Under the pieces are notes generated by a model. It was not told where the DNA came from and made no database searches. It saw only the letters and a list, made by a program, of their open reading frames with translations. A stretch of DNA of 64,000 nucleotides from UBA4951 sp963593015 (GTDB taxonomy: Bacteria > Bacillota_I > Bacilli_A > RFN20 > CAG-826), in NCBI GenBank assembly GCA_963593015.1, contig CAVAYV010000015.1, positions 1 through 64,000 on the forward strand, read 5' to 3'. The position numbers and the translations under genes are program-made. This document shows, piece after piece, positions 15,832-24,519 of this stretch. Each line of letters opens with the position of its first letter. The first letter of the stretch is position 1.

Positions 15832-18759
15832 CTATTCGCTCCTTAAAGCAATGACGGGGTCTTTTTTCGCGGCGATTCGAGCGGGGACTAAGCCTGAAAT
15901 AAAAGCTAAAGCCACCGCTACGACAACCAAAATCAAGGCATGCCAGGGAGATAAAGATGCAATGGAGTCCAAGCCATTTCCAGGATACATCCCATCGATT
16001 ATCGCGCTGATTGGGAAGCACATAATCCAAGAGAAACCGACCCCTATGATGCCAGCTAATCCGCCGATGATCACGCATTCTGCCTGGAAAAGTCTTCCAA
16101 CGTCTTTCTTTCTAGCGCCACACGCTCTCAAAATGCCGATTTCCTTTGTCCTCTCAACCACAGATACATAAGTTATAATGCCCGTCATGATTGAGCTAAC
16201 AACCAAGGAAATGGAAGCGAAAACAATCAAAACAACGCTGATGACTTGAATTAGCACTCCTAAAGATGTTGTAAAAGTGCTCATAACATCACTATAAGTC
16301 ACTTGGTCAACGTCAGCTTTGTCACTATTGTAGGCGTCCAAATATTTTGTCAAATCTTCCTTGGTGGTCAAAGAAGCAGGGAAAATAAGAATAGATGTGA
16401 TGATGGAAAAATTGTTTTGTAATGCGAGAAAATCTATTAAGCACCAAGAGGTACGAGAAACGTTAGAGATATCGTTCCAGAAAGACGATGACATCATCTT
16501 GGCTAGTAACTTCGCAAGTCCATCGGTGTTGGTAAAACCAGATATTCCAATTTCCGATTCCATCAAATCAGCACCGACATTCTGGCAATGGGAGAAATAA
16601 GAACCATAGTTAGTAAAGCCTGGGGAATAAGAATCGGTCGCTTCGTTATATGTCCCCCAATAATTCCGATAAGTAAGGCATGAGGCGAGCCCAGAGAAGA
16701 AGTTTGTCATAGTCGTAGAAAGGCTGCTAGTATCTTCGCTAGATAAACTATCGCCTCCTTTTAATTTGGCGATGATTTCATCAAGTTTCCCTTCTTTGAT
16801 CGTCTTTTGGACTAATTGATTCAAAAGTTCCAAAGAGTTGCTCTTGCCACTTTCTTTGCTTGAATCGGTAGAATAATAAAGCGCGCCTTTGGCAGCTTTC
16901 ATTAAATTATCATGCGTTTCAATAAGTTTAGCGTCAGTGTCCATTGTGGCACCGTCGTCGGCTAAATAATTCTTCAACTCAGTGGTGAACCCCAAAGAAG
17001 AAGGCATCAAAGAAATGTAGGAATCCTTGCTTGGACGAATGACGCCAACGATTTTAAGTTTCAAAGGATTGTACTTAGAATCATTGGAATAAACTTCGTT
17101 AACACTGAAACCATGCTCAAAATAACCTAGTTTTGCAGTGATTTCCTTTCCTTCAAATTTGAATGTGGATAAATCAAAATTATTCAAATCCGCGATAGAA
17201 GATGGCACATTTGTGGAGATTTCGTAAGTTTGAATCTCTTCTTCTTTGTATTCAACGTTCTTAAAAAGGTCGGAATTGCGGTAAACTTTATATGTCTTTC
17301 CTTCATTGTTAGAATCTTTATAAACGATATCATCGAAAGAGATGGTTTTCTCTTGGGTGGTCGAGGAAATAATCCCCAAAGACACCAAAGTGGATTTTTC
17401 GACGCGGTTATAACGATCGGTAATCAAAACAATTTCATCCTTACTTTGAGGCATTCTCCCAGCAATGCAATCATAGCTTTTGCTGGTTTCTTCGTTTGAA
17501 CCATAAAGCTCATGGAATATCGTTGAAGGTAATCCGGTGACGCTTCCGACAGCGTTAGAGACCGTGCCAGCGCTCTTATATTGATTGATGGACATTGCAT
17601 TCCCTGACCCATCAGGATTGGAAGTCATAAGATTAAAGGAAAGGTTTTGGCGATTATAAAGAATAGAGGAGGCCCAGCCTTTATCGACAGCTTTTTCGAT
17701 ATAAGAAATATAATCCGCGGTAAAACGATTTTGATGGATTGTGCTTGTTTCCGAAGAGGAATCATAAATTTTCACTTCTTGGTCGTCTGGAAATTGCTCA
17801 TAAGAATCATTAGAAAGTTTGTAGGTATAGGTAACCGGGGTAATTGAAATCGGAACCGCTCCCGCTACGGAAGATTCGACTTTGCTAACGTAATTGCTGA
17901 AACCATTGGAGACGGCCAAAACCAAGGCGACGCCAATGATGCCGATGGAAGAAGCGATCGCTGTCAAGATAGTTCTTGTTCTTTTGGTTCTGATGTTGCT
18001 GAAAGATGATTTTAAGGCGGTCAAAAAACTCATTGAGGTTTTTTTATTGGTCTCTTTGCCTATGTTTTCGCCTTTTTCTATTTCGACTGGGTTACTGTCA
18101 CCAATAACAACTCCATCTTTCATTTGAATGATGCGATCAGAATATTCTTTGGCCAAATCCTCATTGTGGGTGACCATGATGACCAAGCGGGTCTCACTGA
18201 CTTCTTTCAATAAATCCATCACTTGTTTGGAGGTAACGCTATCAAGGGCGCCTGTTGGCTCGTCGGCTAAAATAATCTTTGGATTATTAACTAGCGCTCT
18301 AGCTAAGGCAACGCGTTGCATTTGGCCACCTGAAAGCTGATTAGGCTTTTTCTTTTCGGCGCCTTCCAATCCGACTTTTTTCAAAGCCTCGCTCGCTCTT
18401 TTGATTCTTTCATTTCTAGAGACGCCGTTAAGCATCAAACCGGTTTCAACGTTCGATAAAACACTTTGGTGAGGAATCAAATTGTAAGATTGGAAAACAA
18501 AGCCCACCCTTTCGTTACGATAAGCATCCCAATCCGCATCGGAAAAACTCTTCGTTGATTTTTTGTCGATCAATAAATCGCCAGAGCTATAATGATCTAA
18601 GCCCCCGATAATATTTAGCATCGTTGTCTTCCCGCATCCACTAGGGCCGAGAACGGAAACAAAGCCTTTATCCCCAAAAGCAAGGCTGATGTCTTTTAAG
18701 GCAGGAAAAGGCTTCTTGTCAACAAAGTAATCTTTTTTGATATTAATAAGTTCTAACAC
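15832..18759 (-). CDS. MacB-type ABC transporter, ATPase fused to FtsX-like permease
   Basis: 975 residues. Residues 1-~225 are an ABC ATPase with Walker A GPSGCGKT, Q-loop FVFQSYN, signature LSGGQMQR, Walker B IILADEP and H-loop VTHNEDLA. A first membrane helix follows near 260-285, then a ~500-residue extracytoplasmic domain rich in Ser, Thr and Asn, and three helices at the C-terminus typical of FtsX/MacB permeases. Such mechanotransmission proteins act in peptide sensing, lipoprotein handling or wall hydrolase control rather than ordinary uptake. The frame starts at GTG with no ribosome binding site; GATACA (with upstream TG) ends 8 bases before it. It heads the operon with the P-type ATPase, psuG and TetR genes. 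Confidence 0.88.
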   Translation of the reverse strand: MLELINIKKDYFVDKKPFPALKDISLAFGDKGFVSVLGPSGCGKTTMLNIIGGLDHYSSGDLLIDKKSTKSFSDADWDAYRNERVGFVFQSYNLIPHQSVLSNVETGLMLNGVSRNERIKRASEALKKVGLEGAEKKKPNQLSGGQMQRVALARALVNNPKIILADEPTGALDSVTSKQVMDLLKEVSETRLVIMVTHNEDLAKEYSDRIIQMKDGVVIGDSNPVEIEKGENIGKETNKKTSMSFLTALKSSFSNIRTKRTRTILTAIASSIGIIGVALVLAVSNGFSNYVSKVESSVAGAVPISITPVTYTYKLSNDSYEQFPDDQEVKIYDSSSETSTIHQNRFTADYISYIEKAVDKGWASSILYNRQNLSFNLMTSNPDGSGNAMSINQYKSAGTVSNAVGSVTGLPSTIFHELYGSNEETSKSYDCIAGRMPQSKDEIVLITDRYNRVEKSTLVSLGIISSTTQEKTISFDDIVYKDSNNEGKTYKVYRNSDLFKNVEYKEEEIQTYEISTNVPSSIADLNNFDLSTFKFEGKEITAKLGYFEHGFSVNEVYSNDSKYNPLKLKIVGVIRPSKDSYISLMPSSLGFTTELKNYLADDGATMDTDAKLIETHDNLMKAAKGALYYSTDSSKESGKSNSLELLNQLVQKTIKEGKLDEIIAKLKGGDSLSSEDTSSLSTTMTNFFSGLASCLTYRNYWGTYNEATDSYSPGFTNYGSYFSHCQNVGADLMESEIGISGFTNTDGLAKLLAKMMSSSFWNDISNVSRTSWCLIDFLALQNNFSIITSILIFPASLTTKEDLTKYLDAYNSDKADVDQVTYSDVMSTFTTSLGVLIQVISVVLIVFASISLVVSSIMTGIITYVSVVERTKEIGILRACGARKKDVGRLFQAECVIIGGLAGIIGVGFSWIMCFPISAIIDGMYPGNGLDSIASLSPWHALILVVVAVALAFISGLVPARIAAKKDPVIALRSE

Positions 18760-18767
18760 AAAAAAAG

Positions 18768-18776
18768 TGTATCACA
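18768..18776 (-). promoter_or_regulatory. Extended -10 box of the ABC-ATPase-psuG-tetR operon
   Basis: TG-T-GATACA on the minus strand (18776-18768), 8 bases before the GTG start. A second TATAAT (18822-18817) lies ~60 bases upstream, so either a leaderless or a ~50-base-leader transcript is possible. Confidence 0.4.
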
Positions 18777-18839
18777 AAAGTCACTGATTATCGAATGAAA
18801 AAAGAATTTTTCATACATTATACAAATGTTCAATTTTGA

Positions 18840-19298
18840 CTACCTTCTTTTGCTTTTGAAATATTGTTTTAGTAACGTTTCAGCATCTTCTTTCAAAACA
18901 TCTCGATAAATAAGGATTTCCGAATCTTTACCAATCTTATCAAAAACAAAATAGTTACTAGTTACCGCCCCCTCTTCTTTGTCAGAAGCGCCATAATAAA
19001 GCGATTTAATGCGCGCTTGTTTTATCGCCCCGGCGCACATTAAGCACGGTTCCAAAGTAACGAACATCGAAGCGTTTTCCAAAGTCCATTTCCCCAAAGA
19101 TTGCTCCGCTTCGAGAATCGCTTCGATTTCTGCATGGGAATAAATCGCATTTTTCTTTTCGCGATGATTATGTCCTCTACCGATGATTTCGCCATCCAAA
19201 ACAACAATGGCGCCGACAGGGACTTCATCTTCTTTATAAGCTTTATTCGCTTCTTCCAAAGCCAAGCGCATGTAATCTTTGATTTTTGTTTCTTCCAT
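18840..19298 (-). CDS. tadA: tRNA-specific adenosine deaminase
   Basis: 152 residues. It converts A34 to inosine in the anticodon of tRNA-Arg(ACG), and in some Firmicutes other tRNAs. The zinc deaminase motifs are HAEIEAI with His55 and Glu57, and PCLMC with Cys85 and Cys88. No Shine-Dalgarno precedes the ATG; TAAAAT ends 6 bases upstream, suggesting a leaderless message. It lies directly after the SRP RNA gene, the same pairing seen in Bacillus subtilis. Confidence 0.95.
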   Translation of the reverse strand: MEETKIKDYMRLALEEANKAYKEDEVPVGAIVVLDGEIIGRGHNHREKKNAIYSHAEIEAILEAEQSLGKWTLENASMFVTLEPCLMCAGAIKQARIKSLYYGASDKEEGAVTSNYFVFDKIGKDSEILIYRDVLKEDAETLLKQYFKSKRR

Positions 19299-19330
19299 AG
19301 ATTTATTTTAATTAAAAGCCATAAAGAAAA

Positions 19331-19408
19331 CCACCGCACAGGAGGATTTGATTTAAGGCTGCTACATTCCTGTCCTGACCTGGTTCGTCAATTCGACCTC
19401 GCGATGGC
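19331..19408 (-). ncRNA. ffs: Signal recognition particle RNA, small bacterial (4.5S-like) form
   Basis: On the minus strand the conserved apical core reads CCAGGTCAGG, GGAA-type tetraloop region and GTAGCAGCC, the site bound by Ffh. The ends close by CCATCGC (19407-19401) with GCGGTGG (19337-19331). TTTTCTTT follows directly, acting as terminator. At about 78 bases it is the short form without an Alu domain, unlike the ~270-base RNA of Bacillus. It acts in co-translational targeting with Ffh and FtsY. Confidence 0.93.
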
Positions 19409-19414
19409 GTTCTT

Positions 19415-19420
19415 ATTATA
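19415..19420 (-). promoter_or_regulatory. -10 box of the SRP RNA
   Basis: TATAAT on the minus strand (19420-19415) puts the start near 19408, matching the predicted 5' helix end. The -35 would fall inside the end of serS. Confidence 0.5.
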
Positions 19421-19428
19421 CTAGATTT

Positions 19429-20715
19429 TTATTTTTTCTCGATAGGTTTTAATACGGAAATTCCACCCATGAACGGACGAAGAACCTCTGGGATGATGAC
19501 AGAGCCGTCAGCTTGTTGGTTTTGTTCGAGCAAAGCTGGGAAAACACGTGATGTCGCTAAGCCAGAACCGTTCAATGTGTGGCAGAAATGCATCTTGCCA
19601 TCATGGTCCTTATATCTAATCATGCCGCGTCTAGCTTGATAATCACGGGCATTAGAAACGGAGGAGACTTCCTTATAGATGTGCATAGAAGGAATCCAAA
19701 CTTCGATATCATAGGTTCTTGCCATCGAATGAGAGCAATCGCCGGCGGCTAATTTATCCAATTGATAGCAAAGTCCTAAGCCTTCAAGGAGACGCTTGGC
19801 TTTTTCGACCAATTCGTCAAAAGCTTTGTCGGAGCCATCGTCGGTCGTGTATTGAACCATTTCAACTTTATCGAATTGGTAGCCACGAATCATGCCTCTT
19901 TCTTCAGTGCGGTAAGAGCCTGCCTCTTTGCGATAGCATGGGGTATAAGCAAAATATTTCTTTGGAAGATCATCGATAGACAAAACTTCATTACGGTGCA
20001 AATTCACAAGCGCGGTTTCAGCGGTTGGAAGGATGAATTTCTTTGGTTCGGAGCCTTCGAGCCAGAAGACATCCTCTTTGAATTTTGGGAATTGGCCGGC
20101 TGTATAGCCTGAATCTTCGTTCAGAATATGCGGAGGGAGAATCATTGTATAGCCATCACCAATATGGGTGCTGACGAAATAATTAAGCAAAGCCCATTCT
20201 AGTTGAGCGCCTAAACCAGTGTAAATCCAAGTGCCGGAACCAGAGATTTTTGCCGCTCTCTTATAGTCGATCAAGCCTAAGGATTCCGCTAATTCGACAT
20301 GATCTTTCGGGGTGAAGCCATCAAATGTCGGCTCTTTGCCAAAATGATAGACTGGGTGGTTGTTTTCCTTTCCGCCAGAAGCTAAATCAGGGTCAGGCAT
20401 ATTTGGGAGAACTTCGATTTGAGATTTGATATCCGCCTCAACTTTAGCAAGTTCATCTTCTTTGTCTTTATTCACTTTGGCGAGTTCTTTGACTTTCGCG
20501 AAAATGCTTTGGACATCACCTCCGGCTTTCTTAACGGCCGGAACTTCTTTCGAAAGCTTGTTTTGCTCAGCTTTGTTGGATTCGACATCCTTTAAAAGAG
20601 CTCTTCTTTTTTGGAAAAGGGCAAGCAAGGGGGCAGGATCAAAGTCCCATCCTTTTTTGGCTAAAGCCTCTTTCACAAATTCTGGCTTTTCTTCGATTAA
20701 CTTAGCATCGATCAT
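19429..20715 (-). CDS. serS: Seryl-tRNA synthetase
   Basis: 428 residues. It attaches serine to tRNA-Ser. The N-terminal coiled-coil arm (about residues 25-105) binds the tRNA, followed by a class II catalytic core with motif 2 YRKEAGSYR and motif 3 GSGLATSR. Length and order match bacterial SerRS. AGGAGG precedes the ATG, which overlaps the end of the glycosyltransferase gene by 4 bases, so the gyrA-glycosyltransferase-serS genes are probably one transcript. Confidence 0.97.
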   Translation of the reverse strand: MIDAKLIEEKPEFVKEALAKKGWDFDPAPLLALFQKRRALLKDVESNKAEQNKLSKEVPAVKKAGGDVQSIFAKVKELAKVNKDKEDELAKVEADIKSQIEVLPNMPDPDLASGGKENNHPVYHFGKEPTFDGFTPKDHVELAESLGLIDYKRAAKISGSGTWIYTGLGAQLEWALLNYFVSTHIGDGYTMILPPHILNEDSGYTAGQFPKFKEDVFWLEGSEPKKFILPTAETALVNLHRNEVLSIDDLPKKYFAYTPCYRKEAGSYRTEERGMIRGYQFDKVEMVQYTTDDGSDKAFDELVEKAKRLLEGLGLCYQLDKLAAGDCSHSMARTYDIEVWIPSMHIYKEVSSVSNARDYQARRGMIRYKDHDGKMHFCHTLNGSGLATSRVFPALLEQNQQADGSVIIPEVLRPFMGGISVLKPIEKK

Positions 20716-21725
20716 TGTTTGTTTCCTCCTAATGGATTTAAAACTTTCTCATAAGTGAGCATTAATTTCTCACCAAGATTCTTCAGCGAATTCTTTTTGG
20801 CGAACTCGTACGCCTCGATTATAGTAGCATTGCTTGGCTTTTGGCACTCTTTGGTAAATGTTTCGTTTAATTTATCGATGTTTTCAAACACAAAGCCGGT
20901 TTGTCCATCGATAGACAAATTGCCAAATCTAAGATTTCGCCATTCATAGACTGGGATTTTGGCACTCATCGCTTCAAGAGTCGCCATGTGGTTAGGCAAA
21001 TCCCCAAGGCTCAAATAACCGCTTGCGCCACTTAAGGCGCTTCTATACAAATCATCATTTAATAGATATAAGAAGGTGATATTCTGACCATATTGTTTCG
21101 AAAGTCTCTTGGAATCTCTAGGTGACAATTTTCCTTTTGAATTGCTTCCGACAAAGAAAAACCTGATTTTAGAATTAGCTTTTGCAAGATGTCCTAAACG
21201 TTTCAATCCTTCAAAATCCTGGTAATCCCCACTTGAAATGAAGTATTTTTCGTTTGTTGAGATTCTAGCATATCGCGAGAACACGTTTTTTTCTAATTCA
21301 TCGACAAGCTGAAACCTCGTTAAATTTATCCCAGGAGTCATAATTTCAATTGGGGCTTTTGCCCCTAAAGAAGACAAATATTCTTTGGCTTCCTCGCTTG
21401 GCACAATGATTAGATCGGAACCCATCAAAGTTAAAGCGCCTAATCTTGTTAAGATAAAGCCATCCTTGTCTTTTTCAAGGAATTTAGCATCGTAGTCATG
21501 GGGAGCAAAGAAGGGAGAGGCAACGATTTTGACATCATTGCTACGGCAGTCGAATATTTGATTGTCTTTCAACGAACATATAGTGTGAAAGATGTCAGGG
21601 CTTGCCAAAAACGAGGTTACGTATTCGATGTTATTGAGCTCGAGGGCGCCTTTAAGATTTTTTCTTAATCTGATGCCTTCGAACGGCACATCTCTTTTTT
21701 GGTCAAAATAGATAAACGGTCTCAT
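20712..21725 (-). CDS. GT-B glycosyltransferase-like protein
   Basis: 337 residues. The C-terminal half follows the family 4 pattern (YFISSGDYQDFEGLKRLGHL, ITFLYLLNDDLYRSALSGAS, then HMATLEAMSAKIPVYEW). The distal Glu of the E-x7-E motif is present in LEAM, but the proximal one is replaced (position -8 is Leu). Family 4 enzymes modify lipids or surface glycans; a first gene for glycolipid synthesis would fit but nothing nearby supports it. It starts 2 bases after the gyrA stop with no ribosome binding site and overlaps serS, so it is translated by coupling. Confidence 0.7.
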   Translation of the reverse strand: MRPFIYFDQKRDVPFEGIRLRKNLKGALELNNIEYVTSFLASPDIFHTICSLKDNQIFDCRSNDVKIVASPFFAPHDYDAKFLEKDKDGFILTRLGALTLMGSDLIIVPSEEAKEYLSSLGAKAPIEIMTPGINLTRFQLVDELEKNVFSRYARISTNEKYFISSGDYQDFEGLKRLGHLAKANSKIRFFFVGSNSKGKLSPRDSKRLSKQYGQNITFLYLLNDDLYRSALSGASGYLSLGDLPNHMATLEAMSAKIPVYEWRNLRFGNLSIDGQTGFVFENIDKLNETFTKECQKPSNATIIEAYEFAKKNSLKNLGEKLMLTYEKVLNPLGGNKQ

Positions 21726-21727
21726 TT

Positions 21728-24499
21728 TTATAAATCGGAATCATCATCTTTCGAAGAAGATTCAATATCAGCATCCAAATCATCAGGGGTGACAACTTTT
21801 TCGCTAGTTTCTTCGCTAGCGACCAAAGCTGGATTAATACTTTCTTCTTCGCTAGAGGCTTCGATGGTTTCGCTATCCTCACTGTCGCTATCTTCAGCGT
21901 GAGGCAAAATAGCGATAGAAGCGACATATTGGCCCTTATCCAAAGACAAGATCTTGACGCCTTGGGTGTTACGAGCGGCAATCTTGATTTGGGAAATCGG
22001 CATTCGAATGACGATGCCTTTGTTGGTGACAACCATCAAATCTTCATTGCCTTTGACAGCCTTCATTGCATAGAGTTCTCCACCTTTTTCCGTGAGTTTC
22101 AAGCTAATGACGCCTTTGGCCCCTCTGGAAGTTAGACGGTAGCCATCATAATGACGGATCGATCCATCTTCTTGAGTGATGTCAGTATCGGCGGCATAAG
22201 ACATCTTTCCTTGCCCGTTTTTCGATAAAACGAGAATTCTATCCCCTTCCAAGGAGGAAGTAATGCCGACAATCTGGCTTCCATCATCAAGATTCATGCC
22301 TCTGACGCCGGCGGCATCTCGGCCCATCGCACGAACTTCGGATTCGTAGAAGCTACAAACTTTGCCGTTATTGGAAGCAAGGGATACGATGCAATTGCCA
22401 TCGGTGCGTTTGACGTCTAAGAGAACATCGTCGTCTTTTAAGCCTAACGCGCGTTTGCCGTTACTATGAATCGATTCAAATAATTTCAAGGAAACGCGTT
22501 TGACAACGCCGTTTCTTGTGCAGAAGAATAAATAATTATCTTCTGGGTAATCATCACAAGGAACGATTGCCACGATTTTTTCATCTTGGTCGAGATTCAG
22601 TAAATTGATGGCAGGAATCCCTTTTCCATCCCTTGCCGCATCAGGAATTTGATATCCACGCAAACGATAGACGGTTCCATAGCTTGAGAAGAACAAGATA
22701 TCGGTATGAGTGTGGGCATAAACGGTTAAAGCAACGTGATCGTTGTTGCTTGTGGTGATACCCTTGACGCCGCGTCCACCTCTATTTTGAGTGCGGAATG
22801 TGTCTTCACCCATACGCTTGATGTATCCGTTTTTGGTAAGAAGGACAACGATATTTTCTTTTGGAAGAAGGTCCTCATTATCGATGTTGGCGGCTTCATC
22901 AGAGATGTCGGTAAGACGCTTGTCGCCAAAACGGGCTTTGATTTCCTCTAATTCTTTTATCATTAAATCAACGATATTGTCACGGCTTGATAAAAGACGA
23001 TTATATTCAGCGATGTTCGCCTGTAATGTGGTGTGTTCGGCTTGGAGTTTGTCTTGCTCCATGCCTTGGAGTTTACGAAGGGTCATAGAAAGAATGGCTT
23101 GGATTTGAGGATCGGAGAAGCCAAAAGCCTCATTCAAGCGTTTGCTCGATTCTTCATCGGTTTTGGAGTCGCGAATGATATGAATGACTTCATCGATGTT
23201 ATCGTGAGCGGTGATTAAACCGGTGACGATATGATCACGTGCGCTATCACGGGTCAAACGGTAATTGGTTCTGCGGGTCAAAACATTGACTTGGAAATCG
23301 ACGTAATTAGTCAACAAGTCGGTAATCGGAAGTACTTTCGGAGCCCCGTCAACCAAACAAAGATTGATGATGCCAAAATTAATCTGAAGTTGGGTGTGCT
23401 TTAGAAGGTTGTTGGCAACAACTTCTGGGACAGCGTCACGTCTGACTTCGATAACGACTCTGATGCCTTCTTTGTTTGATTCATCGCGAATATCCGTTAT
23501 GCCATCAAGCACCTTATCACGCACTAAGCCAGCCATCGCGCTGATCATCGCGCTCTTATTGACTTGATAAGGGATTTCCGTGACGATGATACGGGATTTG
23601 CCGTTCGTTTGCTCTTCGATATGATACTTAGAGCGAATGGTCACGGTTCCGGTTCCGGTTTCGTAAGCCTCAAGGATTCCTTGACGGCCTAAAATAGTGC
23701 CTCCGGTAGGGAAATCCGGGCCATGCAAATAGTTTTGCATGATCTCAAGAGGGGTCAAACTTGGGTTCTTAGAAATAGCGATAACGGCGTTTATGGCTTC
23801 GGTAAGGTTATGCGGAGCCATATTGGTGGCCATGCCAACGGCGATACCTTCAGACCCATTAACGATCAAATTCGGGAAACGACTCGGGAGGACGGCTGGT
23901 TCTTTTTCCGTGCCATCATAGTTATCCACGAAATCAACGGTGTTCTCATTGATGTCGCGAACCATTTCGACCGAAAGTTTGTTCATTCTCGCTTCGGTAT
24001 AACGCATAGCCGCGGCTTCATCGCCGTCGACGTCACCGAAGTTGCCATGGCCGTCGACTAAGGTATAACGCATGGAGAATGGCTGAGCCATACGAACTAG
24101 AGTTCCATACAAAGCGGCATCGCCATGTGGGTGATACTTACCCATGACGTCACCGACAATACGGGCACTCTTTTTATAGGGCTTGCCTGGTTGCATGCCG
24201 CTTTCGTCCATGCCATAGATAATACGACGTTGGACAGGTTTCAAACCGTCTCTAACATCTGGAATGGCGCGAGAGACGATGACTGACATCGAGTAGCTAA
24301 GGAAGGCGGTTTCGACTTCGCTTGTGACTTCGCGGTCCACTAAGCCTGGAACAATTCCAGCTGTAGCGGAGGTGTCAACTTTATCGTGGTAGCGACTATC
24401 AACGGCAGACATTATCTCTTCATCATTGTCATTGCTAGTTTCTTTTTCTTTGATTTCATCTTCTTTGATTTCGTCAATTTTCTTTTCTTCGTTATCCAT
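21728..24499 (-). CDS. gyrA: DNA gyrase subunit A
   Basis: 923 residues. It cuts and rejoins DNA as GyrA2GyrB2 to introduce negative supercoils. An acidic ~60-residue extension precedes the core that starts VPGLVDREVTSEVETAFLSY. The catalytic Tyr lies in AMRYTEAR. The quinolone-determining region reads KYHPHGDAALYGTLVRM: Ala128 replaces the usual Ser83 (E. coli numbering) and Gly132 replaces Asp/Glu87. The C-terminal pinwheel has the GyrA-box region QNRGGRGVKG. A ~70-residue acidic Ser/Glu tail ends the protein. AAGGAGG precedes the ATG. It follows gyrB by 20 bases. Confidence 0.97.
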   Translation of the reverse strand: MDNEEKKIDEIKEDEIKEKETSNDNDEEIMSAVDSRYHDKVDTSATAGIVPGLVDREVTSEVETAFLSYSMSVIVSRAIPDVRDGLKPVQRRIIYGMDESGMQPGKPYKKSARIVGDVMGKYHPHGDAALYGTLVRMAQPFSMRYTLVDGHGNFGDVDGDEAAAMRYTEARMNKLSVEMVRDINENTVDFVDNYDGTEKEPAVLPSRFPNLIVNGSEGIAVGMATNMAPHNLTEAINAVIAISKNPSLTPLEIMQNYLHGPDFPTGGTILGRQGILEAYETGTGTVTIRSKYHIEEQTNGKSRIIVTEIPYQVNKSAMISAMAGLVRDKVLDGITDIRDESNKEGIRVVIEVRRDAVPEVVANNLLKHTQLQINFGIINLCLVDGAPKVLPITDLLTNYVDFQVNVLTRRTNYRLTRDSARDHIVTGLITAHDNIDEVIHIIRDSKTDEESSKRLNEAFGFSDPQIQAILSMTLRKLQGMEQDKLQAEHTTLQANIAEYNRLLSSRDNIVDLMIKELEEIKARFGDKRLTDISDEAANIDNEDLLPKENIVVLLTKNGYIKRMGEDTFRTQNRGGRGVKGITTSNNDHVALTVYAHTHTDILFFSSYGTVYRLRGYQIPDAARDGKGIPAINLLNLDQDEKIVAIVPCDDYPEDNYLFFCTRNGVVKRVSLKLFESIHSNGKRALGLKDDDVLLDVKRTDGNCIVSLASNNGKVCSFYESEVRAMGRDAAGVRGMNLDDGSQIVGITSSLEGDRILVLSKNGQGKMSYAADTDITQEDGSIRHYDGYRLTSRGAKGVISLKLTEKGGELYAMKAVKGNEDLMVVTNKGIVIRMPISQIKIAARNTQGVKILSLDKGQYVASIAILPHAEDSDSEDSETIEASSEEESINPALVASEETSEKVVTPDDLDADIESSSKDDDSDL

Positions 24500-24519
24500 G
24501 TCTTTGCCTCCTTATCCGA

